This document shows positions 10,162 through 18,442 of a stretch of 64,000 nt of DNA, piece by piece. The notes beneath the pieces were generated by a model, which worked only from the letters and a program-made list of their open reading frames with translations, searched no databases and had not been told where the DNA came from. Within the stretch, counting starts at the first letter, position 1. Every line of letters begins with the position of its first letter. The position numbers and the translations under genes were made by a program. Origin of the DNA: Fodinibius sediminis (lineage in GTDB: Bacteria > Bacteroidota > Rhodothermia > Balneolales > Balneolaceae); NCBI RefSeq assembly GCF_900182555.1, contig NZ_FXTH01000009.1, positions 124,001 to 188,000 on the forward strand, given 5' to 3'.

Positions 10162-10460
10162 ATGTTCTTTACAGTATAAAACAAGCAATAACCAATACAC
10201 AACCAACAACCATTATTATGAATAACGCAATCAACCGTATCAACACCCTGCTCGTAAAATTCTTCTCAATCATTTTTGTAGCCGGGCTGCTGGCCAGCTG
10301 CGCCTCCGTTACCGATTCGGGCTTCGAGTATACCGAAACCGAAGAAAAGACCACCGTCAATACGGATGTCCCCGAGGTCAATCCCACATCAACGGACGAT
10401 GAAATGGATCCCATCATCACTGACGGACCCGGTACCGGCGGCAGGTAATCTCTTGTTGCC
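10162..10460 (+). repeat. Tandem duplication, copy 1 (period 311 bp)
   Basis: This roughly 300-bp unit, with leader, lipoprotein gene and start of the 3' region, recurs 311 bp downstream. The two coding parts differ at only three bases, so the duplication is recent or homogenised. Homology starts near 10162 and fades after 10460. Confidence 0.9.
10218..10448 (+). CDS. Small acidic lipoprotein, tandem copy 1
   Basis: The 76-residue protein begins with a positively charged signal, then a hydrophobic core and lipobox LLASC, so it should be a lipoprotein of about 50 mature residues. The mature part is low-complexity, rich in D, E, T and P, with no predicted fold, and ends in GPGTGGR. No family is recognised. 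It differs from copy 2 only at FEYTETEE versus FEDTETKE. Its long leader is also duplicated, so each copy may carry its own promoter. Confidence 0.75.
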   Translation: MNNAINRINTLLVKFFSIIFVAGLLASCASVTDSGFEYTETEEKTTVNTDVPEVNPTSTDDEMDPIITDGPGTGGR

Positions 10461-10472
10461 CAGTACCTTATG

Positions 10473-10771
10473 ATATTCTTCACAGCATAAAACAAGCAAT
10501 AACCAATACACAATCAACAACCATTATTATGAATAACGCAATCAACCGTATCAACACCCTGCTCGTAAAATTCTTCTCAATCATTTTTGTAGCCGGGCTG
10601 CTGGCCAGCTGCGCCTCCGTTACCGATTCGGGCTTCGAAGATACCGAAACCAAAGAAAAGACCACCGTCAATACGGATGTCCCCGAGGTCAATCCCACAT
10701 CAACGGACGATGAAATGGATCCCATCATCACTGACGGACCCGGTACCGGCGGCAGGTAATCCCCTGTTGCC
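10473..10771 (+). repeat. Tandem duplication, copy 2 (period 311 bp)
   Basis: Second copy of the unit at 10162-10460. Identity begins with the leader motif ATAAAACAAGCAATAACC and runs past the stop codon to about 10771, where the sequences diverge. Confidence 0.9.
10529..10759 (+). CDS. Small acidic lipoprotein, tandem copy 2
   Basis: Near-identical 76-residue paralogue of the preceding gene, with the same lipobox LLASC and the same C-terminal GPGTGGR. Two substitutions fall in the acidic linker just after the lipid anchor. It ends 189 bp before the TPR-CHAT gene on the same strand, so a functional link with that peptidase is possible but rests on position only. Confidence 0.75.
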   Translation: MNNAINRINTLLVKFFSIIFVAGLLASCASVTDSGFEDTETKEKTTVNTDVPEVNPTSTDDEMDPIITDGPGTGGR

Positions 10772-10948
10772 TCTGCTGTAGAGGTTTGTCAAGAAAAGTA
10801 GACAGTCATGAGTGATACTTGGTTGTTCCTGCTTTAATGAGGGCGGATAAATGCCTCTAAGAGGCAATGAGAGCTATTGGGAAGGTGAATCCTCTTTCTG
10901 TGCCAAATATGCTGTAACTGTACAGCTTATTTCCTATTTTCCTCTGCT

Positions 10949-13900
10949 ATGTATATTTGTCTGGTTCTTTTACTTTTTTTTCAGGCAGACAGTCTCCCAT
11001 CCGGAGAACCTGAAAGGCAGATCTATGACTACGTTCAGCAGATTGAAAACGGAGACTCGGTATCCGAATCACTTTGGTCCCTCTCACAAATCTACCTGGA
11101 AAACAGGGACTACCGGCAAACATTCTATGAAATCGGACATTCTCAGGATGTAGAATGGATCGACCTGTTCGATCTCCACCCTTCGGATCAGTTCAGACTC
11201 AATCCCGCTGCATTGCATGAGCTGGCTCTCTATTTCGGGGATGAACATCTGCTCCTCTACCTGCTGCTCCAGGTTGAATCGGATGAAAATCGCCGCACCT
11301 ATTTCGAAGAGTTCTACTCGGCCACACCGAACGGGCGCCTGAAAGACCTCAACCGGAGGATTGCAGAGAGAACTGAGGTTCACGCTGAAGATTTGCTGCA
11401 GGACAGATGGGATTTCTCAACCTTTCTAATCCTGTTTTATCCAAATAATGTTGATATTGAAGGAGCGCAATTTTATAAGGAGGCTGCCCGAGGGCTGGAG
11501 GAAATGATTCGCCAACATGCAGTTGCGAACCCGCTTCAGAGCAACTTTCTGTACGCCTCACTTTTTGAAGCATTCAACCAACTTGGTAATTACGGTTCGA
11601 TTATCCCCTACTACCAGCAATTGATCGATCTGGGTCATCTGCCCGACGTTTTCTGGAAAAGAAACCTCTACTGGCACCTGGACGTAGCCCTCTACCGGAC
11701 GGGCTATATAGACCGGAGCCTTGAGGTGCAGCGAAAACAAACCATTCGGCTATCACGAATGACCGGCGACGAAAGCAGCCTGAATACCATTCTCACCAAC
11801 CATGGCGGGTATCTTTATACCATCGGTCGGTACGGGGAAGCCAAAGAGGTCTTTACCTCGCTTCTCGCTGATACCACCGATCTTTCTCCAACCATTCATT
11901 CGCGAGTTCTCAACAACCTGAGCCTGGTCCACTACAAGCTTGGGGAAACGGACCGTTATCTTGAAACCCAGATTAAATCCCTCAACCTTGCTGTCGAAAG
12001 CGGAGATTACAGCGACCAGCTCAACATCTACCGGAATCTCCATATCTATCACCGTAACAACCAGAACCGGGACCTCGCAGCAACATATATCGAAAAAGCA
12101 CAAAATATAGCGAAGAAAATAGAAAACAAGAACGAATTGGCCTCCGTCCTGATTTCCAAAGCGGATTATTACGATCGTTTTCTCAACGATATAGACGGCG
12201 CTTTTGCTTTGCTTTCGGATGCACAACTGTTACTGGAGGATTCGGACAACGACCGGCTTCGGGCCAGAATCCTTTCCGAAAAAGCAACGCTCCACAAGAA
12301 AAGAGGGGAATATATTGAAAGCCGCGATCTTTTCTCCAAGGTCATATCCATCAGTTCTAAAAATGACAATAACCGCGGCATCCTTCAGGCCCTTGTCCAT
12401 TTGGCCGAAGTGGAACTGATGATGGGAAAATCCGAAGCCGCCCAAAAAACCATCAATACGTTTAACAGCTATGACCTGTCGGTTGTCGATTTTCATGTAT
12501 TGGTAAATGCCCGGCGGATTGAAGCCGAAATTGCATGGACCGAGGGCAGAATCCAGGATGCGGAGGCATTGATCGCTGGCATGTACCAGCAGGTGATGGA
12601 AAGAGGCCGGAATACCGCCAACAGAGAAGCTGGTTACTGGCATGTTGAGGAGTCCTATCTCCACCTGGTCCGGCTTTATGCAGAGCTTCTGGAAGAACAG
12701 AATCGTCCGGATGAAATGGTAAACGTATTGGATCAGCTGAAAACCATTAATGATGCCGCATTGGTTAAAAATCCGCTTGTAACCTCAGGGTTGCTTTCGG
12801 AAGAGGAGCTAACTGAGAACCTGCGAATTACACAGGAGCTGGACAATCTTAGAAAAAGACTCATGGTCGCCGATGAAAAGGAAAAACTTTCCCTCCAAAG
12901 TAAGATCTCTGCGTTAACGGCACGCAAAAATCAACTCCTGCAGCAAAAGCCTTCCTCAGAATTGCTTCGAACCCTCCCCCTTTCGGATATACAGTCCAGG
13001 CTCCGGAAAGGAGAAGGAATTCTTCATATAACCCGCATCCAGGACAATCTGTATATGGTCCTGATCGACCGCCATGAAATCACGACCAAAAAACTTTTGT
13101 TTACAGAATCGGAAGAGGTGTTGTTTGAGGAAGCACTCGACGGCCTGGCTACAGGTGCAACCGACCTGGAGGCCCTCCACAAGGTCTATTCCTGGCTGGA
13201 ACTAGACAAACTTCCCGAACAATGGTCTTCTCTCATTGTAGTGCCCGACAGTTATCTTTATCAATTACCTGTTGGAGTTTTGCCGGTCTCCCCCCCTTCT
13301 TCCCCTCTGAGTTACGGCTCGGCTGAATACCTGGTCGAACAGATGGATATTCGCTATCTGAACAGCCTGAAGGATCTTTTCAGACCGGAGTCCGAGCAGA
13401 ATTATACGTTTGATTTTACGGGCATCGGCGTCTCTGATTTTGATCATGCAGCCGATAAACAGCTGTTATCTCTACCCAATGCCTCCCAGGAAGTACACAC
13501 CATTGCTGAAAGACTGAACAGCGTGGGAAAGACAAGGGCTTTTTTGAATTCAGAGGCCACCCCCCATGCCTTCAGATCCGGTGTATCTGATTCACGCATA
13601 CTTCATGTGGCTTCGCACAGCAAAATTTCTGAGGATAATCCTCTTTTTTCAACCATTTACCTCCATCCCGGCATGAATGAAGAATCCGGAGATTCCCTGT
13701 CCGGGCAAATTTTTGCTTACCAGCTTTTCAATATGGACCTCGACAATGAATTGATCATGCTCAATTCCTGCGAATCAGCTTCTGGAGAGTATGTTCAAGG
13801 GGCCGGAATTATGGGAATTAGTCGCACGTTACGGTATGCGGGGGCCCAAAGTCTTGTATTGAACTTGTGGCAGGTAGAGGATCAGCTGGCATCCGATTTT

Positions 13901-14203
13901 GCCATCGATTTCTATGAAGGTTTGAGTGAAGGTAAAACAAAACCTGCAGCTCTTCGTGAGGCAAAAATGGATTTTTTGAAGAACAAAAATGCCAATCCAC
14001 ACTATTGGGGGGCTTATATGCTAAATGGGAATCCCCAGCCTGTTGTTGATAACCTTTTTACCCCCCCTGTACTTGCTTTCATAGTGCTTCTAATGGGGGG
14101 ACTGGTCTTTATGGGGGTATGGCTGCTGAGAAGGAACGAGGGCATCGACATTTCTTTTCCGGTTCTGCTGCGTAGCGTACGGAGCCTGAAGGAGTTTAAA
14201 TAA
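10949..14203 (+). CDS. Large TPR-CHAT caspase-like peptidase with C-terminal membrane anchor
   Basis: The 1084-residue protein starts with a short hydrophobic signal-like stretch (MYICLVLLLFF), then tetratricopeptide-type helices over roughly residues 130-620, a coiled coil near 630-680, and a CHAT domain from about 700 to 1030. The catalytic pair of the caspase-like clan CD fold is intact: His890 in LHVASHSK and Cys941 in LNSCESASG. The family signature GGxxGxxRx is seen as QGAGIMGISRTLRYAGAQ, and HYWGAYMLNG closes the domain. One TM helix at about 1041-1062 is followed by a basic tail. Such proteins act as proteases, often triggered by the TPR part; substrate unknown. The start lacks a strong ribosome binding site. 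Confidence 0.88.
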   Translation: MYICLVLLLFFQADSLPSGEPERQIYDYVQQIENGDSVSESLWSLSQIYLENRDYRQTFYEIGHSQDVEWIDLFDLHPSDQFRLNPAALHELALYFGDEHLLLYLLLQVESDENRRTYFEEFYSATPNGRLKDLNRRIAERTEVHAEDLLQDRWDFSTFLILFYPNNVDIEGAQFYKEAARGLEEMIRQHAVANPLQSNFLYASLFEAFNQLGNYGSIIPYYQQLIDLGHLPDVFWKRNLYWHLDVALYRTGYIDRSLEVQRKQTIRLSRMTGDESSLNTILTNHGGYLYTIGRYGEAKEVFTSLLADTTDLSPTIHSRVLNNLSLVHYKLGETDRYLETQIKSLNLAVESGDYSDQLNIYRNLHIYHRNNQNRDLAATYIEKAQNIAKKIENKNELASVLISKADYYDRFLNDIDGAFALLSDAQLLLEDSDNDRLRARILSEKATLHKKRGEYIESRDLFSKVISISSKNDNNRGILQALVHLAEVELMMGKSEAAQKTINTFNSYDLSVVDFHVLVNARRIEAEIAWTEGRIQDAEALIAGMYQQVMERGRNTANREAGYWHVEESYLHLVRLYAELLEEQNRPDEMVNVLDQLKTINDAALVKNPLVTSGLLSEEELTENLRITQELDNLRKRLMVADEKEKLSLQSKISALTARKNQLLQQKPSSELLRTLPLSDIQSRLRKGEGILHITRIQDNLYMVLIDRHEITTKKLLFTESEEVLFEEALDGLATGATDLEALHKVYSWLELDKLPEQWSSLIVVPDSYLYQLPVGVLPVSPPSSPLSYGSAEYLVEQMDIRYLNSLKDLFRPESEQNYTFDFTGIGVSDFDHAADKQLLSLPNASQEVHTIAERLNSVGKTRAFLNSEATPHAFRSGVSDSRILHVASHSKISEDNPLFSTIYLHPGMNEESGDSLSGQIFAYQLFNMDLDNELIMLNSCESASGEYVQGAGIMGISRTLRYAGAQSLVLNLWQVEDQLASDFAIDFYEGLSEGKTKPAALREAKMDFLKNKNANPHYWGAYMLNGNPQPVVDNLFTPPVLAFIVLLMGGLVFMGVWLLRRNEGIDISFPVLLRSVRSLKEFK

Positions 14204-14276
14204 TTTCTTGTAAGAAAACCACTCACCGGGAATCAAAGAGACTCCTTTGAGGGGATAATTTCAGCCATTCGCAGTT

Positions 14277-14303
14277 GGAGTAATGCCAATTTTACATTAC
14301 TCC
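14277..14303. repeat. Inverted repeat at the convergent end of the CHAT and TPR genes
   Basis: GGAGTAATG (14277-14285) and CATTACTCC (14295-14303) are perfect 9-bp arms with a 9-nt loop, covering the stop codon of the minus-strand TPR gene. No T-run follows on either strand; it may protect or end the 3' end of that transcript. Confidence 0.4.
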
Positions 14304-15028
14304 TGCCCCAAAGCAATAAGATATTTTTCAGCGACCCGGCTATACGCTCCATCCAGTTCATAGGCATTCTGAAATGCGACTTTCGCTGCTTCCGGTTCAC
14401 CGAGTCGAAAATAAGTATTCCCCAGGTACCAGTAAGCTTTTTCGTGCAGCAGCAGATTAACGTCCGGGTCTTTGACCACCCTTTCAAACCGGTAAAGAGC
14501 TTCCCGGTATCTCGCCGCATTATAGAGAATGGAACCCGATTTTATAAGAAGAGAGGATTTGGTATGAACATCAGTGGTTCGATTCAGTTCCACATCAATG
14601 ATCCGAACGGCCCTGTCAACTTTTCCCTGATTAGCCAGCTCAATGGCTTTTTTTAACCTGACTTCATCGCCCGAAATACCGGCATCTGCAGATCGATAAT
14701 AATTAAGCGCAATACTTGTAATGGGTTGAACGGATTCTGTCGCCTCTCCCGTGATTTGAAAAGCAAAAAACACGCCTGCGATCAATACCAGAGCAGCAGA
14801 AAGGTGCTTGTAGTTTAAGATTTGTTTTTGAGCAGCAGTTTTGATACTCTTTTCATCCCCACTATCATCGCTCTCGTCTATGCCAGCAGCGACCTTTAAA
14901 TAGCCCAAAGCCCTGCTGCCGTGGATTAACTCCGTCCAGAGTTCGTCCACCTCTTCAGCGTCCAGCTCCCCCTCCACATAGCGGTCTATTTTTTTCTTTA
15001 GTTGCGGACTAATAACTCTTGGGCTCAT
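14297..15028 (-). CDS. Single-pass membrane TPR protein with anti-sigma-like N-terminus
   Basis: The 243-residue protein has a cytoplasmic helical N-terminus (KKKIDRYVEGELDAEEVDELWTEL) like the start of anti-sigma factors but without zinc ligands. One TM segment lies at about 95-112, and an outside part holds three to four TPR-like repeats (residues about 125-240, such as EKAYWYLGNTYFRLGEPEAA). No sigma factor gene is adjacent in the window. It converges on the TPR-CHAT gene; in related bacteria such proteins often accompany CHAT proteins, which is family knowledge rather than proof here. Confidence 0.65.
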   Translation of the reverse strand: MSPRVISPQLKKKIDRYVEGELDAEEVDELWTELIHGSRALGYLKVAAGIDESDDSGDEKSIKTAAQKQILNYKHLSAALVLIAGVFFAFQITGEATESVQPITSIALNYYRSADAGISGDEVRLKKAIELANQGKVDRAVRIIDVELNRTTDVHTKSSLLIKSGSILYNAARYREALYRFERVVKDPDVNLLLHEKAYWYLGNTYFRLGEPEAAKVAFQNAYELDGAYSRVAEKYLIALGQE

Positions 15029-15268
15029 AGTTATTATTTTTGATGAATTAGTACAGCATACAAAATTTTAATAATAATTACTACATAAATATAAGAAAAA
15101 TGAGCCCTTTCTTCTTCCTCTTTCTTAACCGCTCCTAGTTGCCGTATAATTTATTGGTTGTTTAATTACACTTGGTAAGCGCTTTTGGCGGATCTGAAAG
15201 CTGTATCCCCCGATCAACGGTACCAAAAAGACTGGTTTTTCTGTAATCCAGGTTACGGTTTCATTGTA

Positions 15269-15424
15269 TCAAACAGCAGTCACTGCCGGCTCTTGTGATG
15301 GCGACCTGTTAATCACTAAAGGAATCTTTCCGGCAGACCCGTAAAGGATTTTCCCCTGAAATCCAATCGCGAGCGTTCTTTGCTGAGTAAATCGTAAACC
15401 CATACCCTTCAGAAAGAATGTCAT
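15269..15424 (-). CDS. Possible 51-residue ORF coupled to the sensor kinase by an ATGA overlap
   Basis: The stop of the kinase gene overlaps an ATG in the arrangement ATGA, which opens a 51-codon frame (MTFFLKGMGLRF...). Past its TGA stop at 15269-15271 the same frame stays open for 47 more codons, to 15125. The composition is protein-like, with beta-strand character, but no family is recognised. It may be a nonsense-disrupted gene or a chance frame. The rest of 15029-15420 holds nothing else recognisable. Confidence 0.25.
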   Translation of the reverse strand: MTFFLKGMGLRFTQQRTLAIGFQGKILYGSAGKIPLVINRSPSQEPAVTAV

Positions 15425-17580
15425 TTTACTTCAGAATGTTTACTGATTAGCGGCAGTTCAATATAAACGGTGGTTCCCTTTCCCTCTTCACTTTCGAGCC
15501 AGATAGTCCCTCCGTGTGCATCCACAATCTGTTTGGAGATGAAAAGCCCCAAGCCGAATGATTGTTCCCCAGAAGTGCCCTCCCGTTTAGCTTCTGTAAA
15601 GATATCGAAAACGTTCTCTTTTAAATCGTCGGGAATTCCGATTCCGCTGTCCTGAACTGATAGAAGAACCGTATCGGTCAGGTTTTCCATGCGCAGATGG
15701 ATCGCAGAATCGCCGGGGCTGAATTTGATGGCATTACTTATCAAATTTCCGATTACCCGTTGCATTGCATCTCGATTGAGAGAAACGGCGGCATCTCCTT
15801 CAAAATCAAGTTCTATAGTTTGACTTTTTTCTTTGGCTCTGAACTGCAACACATCCGCGCAGCGTTTAAGGAAAGGCCGTATTTCTGTAATCTCCTTTTC
15901 TTTCGACTTGTGCCTGTTTTCAATATCCTCTAATACATTGCTATCCATTAACTCATTGATCAGCTCCAGGGCATGTCCGCTTGAGTCGTGTATAAGCCTG
16001 ATCAATTCCTTCTGATCGTCCACCAGATTCCCATCTCGCGCAAGCATCGATGAGATCCCTTTGATGCCGGTAAGAGGATTTCTCAGATCATGGGCTACCA
16101 TATTCATTATTCTGGTGATGGTTTTATTACTCTTTTCCAACTCCAATTTCTGATTAAACACCTGTTTGCCTAAATCCGCCAATTCCTGCACATTGTTCTT
16201 TGACTGTCTCCAGTTACGCCATATCAAAAAGAGTATAACACATGCCAATAGCGAAACAATAACTGCCATCACAAGATAGATCTCCCCTAATTTGCTCTCC
16301 CTTTGTAACCGGCCGATTTCATGCTGTTGCTCGGAAAGCCGGATTTGGGCGGCGATATCTATTGCTCCCGCATCCACTTTATCCTGCATCCTCGCTTCCA
16401 TCAGTTCCGTGTATCTCCGGTAGGCGGCATACTCCTGGGCGTCATCTCCTGTGCGGGCGAGCCACTTCCACCGTACACGCCACCATCGCAGCGCTACTGC
16501 TTCACTCGGAACCCTATCCAGCCATTCCCGGGCCTTTGTCAGCGCTGTTTCGGCCTCCTCCAGACGGTCCGCATCCACATAATGTTCGGCAAGCTGCAGC
16601 CGCATCAGTTCTGCATGCTCATTGGCATAACTACTCCGCTCATTGATGGCAATGCTCATTTTCCAAAAGCGCTCCGCTTCTTCCTCACGGCCAACTTTGT
16701 TACTTGACGTTCCCATATTACCATAGGTAACTCCTTTTGCCCGCTCCAGGTAATGACGATGATTCGCATTCTCCGAAAATCTTCCCGACGATTCTGCCTC
16801 CTGCAGCAGGGCCAGGGCCCATTCGTCGTAATAAAGCGCACTGTCGGGCTTCTGAAGTTCGAGGTAGTTCGAAGACAGGTGATGGTAATGATGAAACGTA
16901 CGCCGGAACCAGGAAAAATCCGTATGGGCGGTACAACCGGCAGATAGCCGCCAGGATCGGGAATAATAATTGTTTGAATCCTTGTAGTTTTCCTGCTGAT
17001 AGCTGATCCTTCCCAGCCTGCGCAGGTATTCGGCAGCTATGCAGGGCGTTGTTTCCGGGTCGATCAGCTGCCAGCCCTGCATAAGGTACCGGATGGCCGT
17101 TCCGTACAGGTATTGATGCCGCTTGGTATCTCCCTTTTGTAAAATTGCATACAAATGAAGCATTTCATAATCCGAGGCATACTGCTTTTTTTCAAACAGT
17201 TGCAGGGTGCTGTCCGTATAGGTTTCGGCCAGCGCATAATTATTACCGTACTGGGAAAAATAATAGCTGCCTGCGGTATATTTCCGGAATAAATTTTCAA
17301 ATTCCGGTTCCGGGGATACCTGGGTTGCAGAGTCCAGGAAGGCTACGGGATCAGGGTGCCCTGCCCGCACAAGACTGTCGACACGGTGAGTAATTTCATC
17401 GGTCAGTTGTTTAATCTCACGATCTCTATCGACATTTTTGTCATTCTCTGAAACCTGACACGAAAAAGACACAAAGACCAAAAAAAATGCTGCTGTTGTA
17501 ATCCCTGTAAAATTTGAGAAAAAGGTCTTGGAAAAGTTAGCTGATATGGTCATACTTTCTTCACATTTGTCTTCTGACAT
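15421..17580 (-). CDS. TPR-containing sensor histidine kinase, probable lipoprotein
   Basis: The N-terminus has a signal with lipobox-like VSFSC near residue 41, so the sensor part should be periplasmic. TPR-like helices follow at about 60-400, a TM helix at about 427-447, a short coiled coil, the HisKA box VAHDLRNPL with phospho-acceptor His497, and a HATPase_c domain with N-box NLISNAIKF, G1 box DSGIGIPD and SFGLGLFI. Total 719 residues. No receiver domain or response regulator adjoins it, so it is an orphan kinase. A second ATG at 17553 is an alternative start. Confidence 0.85.
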   Translation of the reverse strand: MSEDKCEESMTISANFSKTFFSNFTGITTAAFFLVFVSFSCQVSENDKNVDRDREIKQLTDEITHRVDSLVRAGHPDPVAFLDSATQVSPEPEFENLFRKYTAGSYYFSQYGNNYALAETYTDSTLQLFEKKQYASDYEMLHLYAILQKGDTKRHQYLYGTAIRYLMQGWQLIDPETTPCIAAEYLRRLGRISYQQENYKDSNNYYSRSWRLSAGCTAHTDFSWFRRTFHHYHHLSSNYLELQKPDSALYYDEWALALLQEAESSGRFSENANHRHYLERAKGVTYGNMGTSSNKVGREEEAERFWKMSIAINERSSYANEHAELMRLQLAEHYVDADRLEEAETALTKAREWLDRVPSEAVALRWWRVRWKWLARTGDDAQEYAAYRRYTELMEARMQDKVDAGAIDIAAQIRLSEQQHEIGRLQRESKLGEIYLVMAVIVSLLACVILFLIWRNWRQSKNNVQELADLGKQVFNQKLELEKSNKTITRIMNMVAHDLRNPLTGIKGISSMLARDGNLVDDQKELIRLIHDSSGHALELINELMDSNVLEDIENRHKSKEKEITEIRPFLKRCADVLQFRAKEKSQTIELDFEGDAAVSLNRDAMQRVIGNLISNAIKFSPGDSAIHLRMENLTDTVLLSVQDSGIGIPDDLKENVFDIFTEAKREGTSGEQSFGLGLFISKQIVDAHGGTIWLESEEGKGTTVYIELPLISKHSEVK

Positions 17581-18442
17581 TGCTGAAAATTAGCCCGCCG
17601 CCACAAGCAGGGTTACATTTTAAGCCAAATACTTCCCAAAGAATACCCCCCATTCGCGTCATTTAATAGCTTACCATCCAAATACATTCCAGAACGTTTC
17701 CCATAGCTACAAGTCATAGATGGAGGCATATTAATTTAGATTTATATTTTTCCAGCTTGCTTCATTCATCCGCCGGCTGGCAGATTTTCCTGTCGTAAAT
17801 TACAAGATTTTAAATGGTCTGCAAGAGTTTTTCTTGTAAGATAAGCTACCAAATACGCATTTTTTCCTACTTTAAAATATAATTATGAATAGGCGTTATT
17901 TGAAAATTATATTAATTTATCCTGATAAAAATTACTACAGCAGATATAACTGATGGTCACCCTTTATCATGAACTCCTCATGGGAAATGGTATAACCTGT
18001 TTTCGGATCAGCAATGCCTCTTCCAACATCAACCTTTTCAGTTTCTGATATGTTGTTCTACCAAGCATCAGGAGTAATTACTTTGGTTCATCGATCTTAG
18101 CGGTGCCCAAAAATTGAGTGACCGAATATTCCAGGTCCGTTATTCCTATTTCACGTTCAATGCGAAGATTTTCATGCATATCCTCCTCTCATCCCAACAA
18201 CTGCTATCTAAGCTGTAAAGTCAGCGATAACAAACGTGTTGAACAGCCGGGGTTATGATTTGAAGCTTCTTAAGTACCCTCCACATTTAATATTCCAGCT
18301 GGTTCCCCGCAAAATGTAAAGTAAGTATCAGATCCATTCGTATTCTTACTTCAATTTATCCGAATAGTATAATATATAGCTATCATATTATTTAATTATA
18401 GTTAAATAAATTATTCAATAACTTTAATAAATAAACAGACTT
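17581..18442. other. AT-rich intergenic gap of 860 bp with gene debris
   Basis: Upstream regions of the divergent sensor kinase and MTX-like gene. Apart from the antitoxin-like relic listed separately, a 34-codon frame on the minus strand (17613-17717) looks protein-like but is too short to call. The last 120 bp before 18443 are very AT-rich and probably contain the promoter of the MTX-like gene. Confidence 0.5.
17935..18179 (-). pseudogene. Possible decayed antitoxin-type gene
   Basis: A strong ribosome binding site (AGGAGG) lies just before ATGs at 18179 and 18175, yet the frames stop after 33 and 9 codons. In another frame downstream (about 18057-17935) the translation reads RGIADPKTGYTISHEE, which resembles the conserved C-terminal stretch of type II antitoxins of the RelB/addiction-module kind. 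Frames would have to be joined by at least one frameshift. No toxin gene is beside it. Confidence 0.35.

Noticed and set aside
10169-10731. Two similar minus-strand frames (114 and 83 codons) across the tandem duplication
   Set aside because: They are mirrored by the duplicated plus-strand lipoprotein genes, which have lipoboxes and sensible starts; similarity between them only reflects the DNA repeat.
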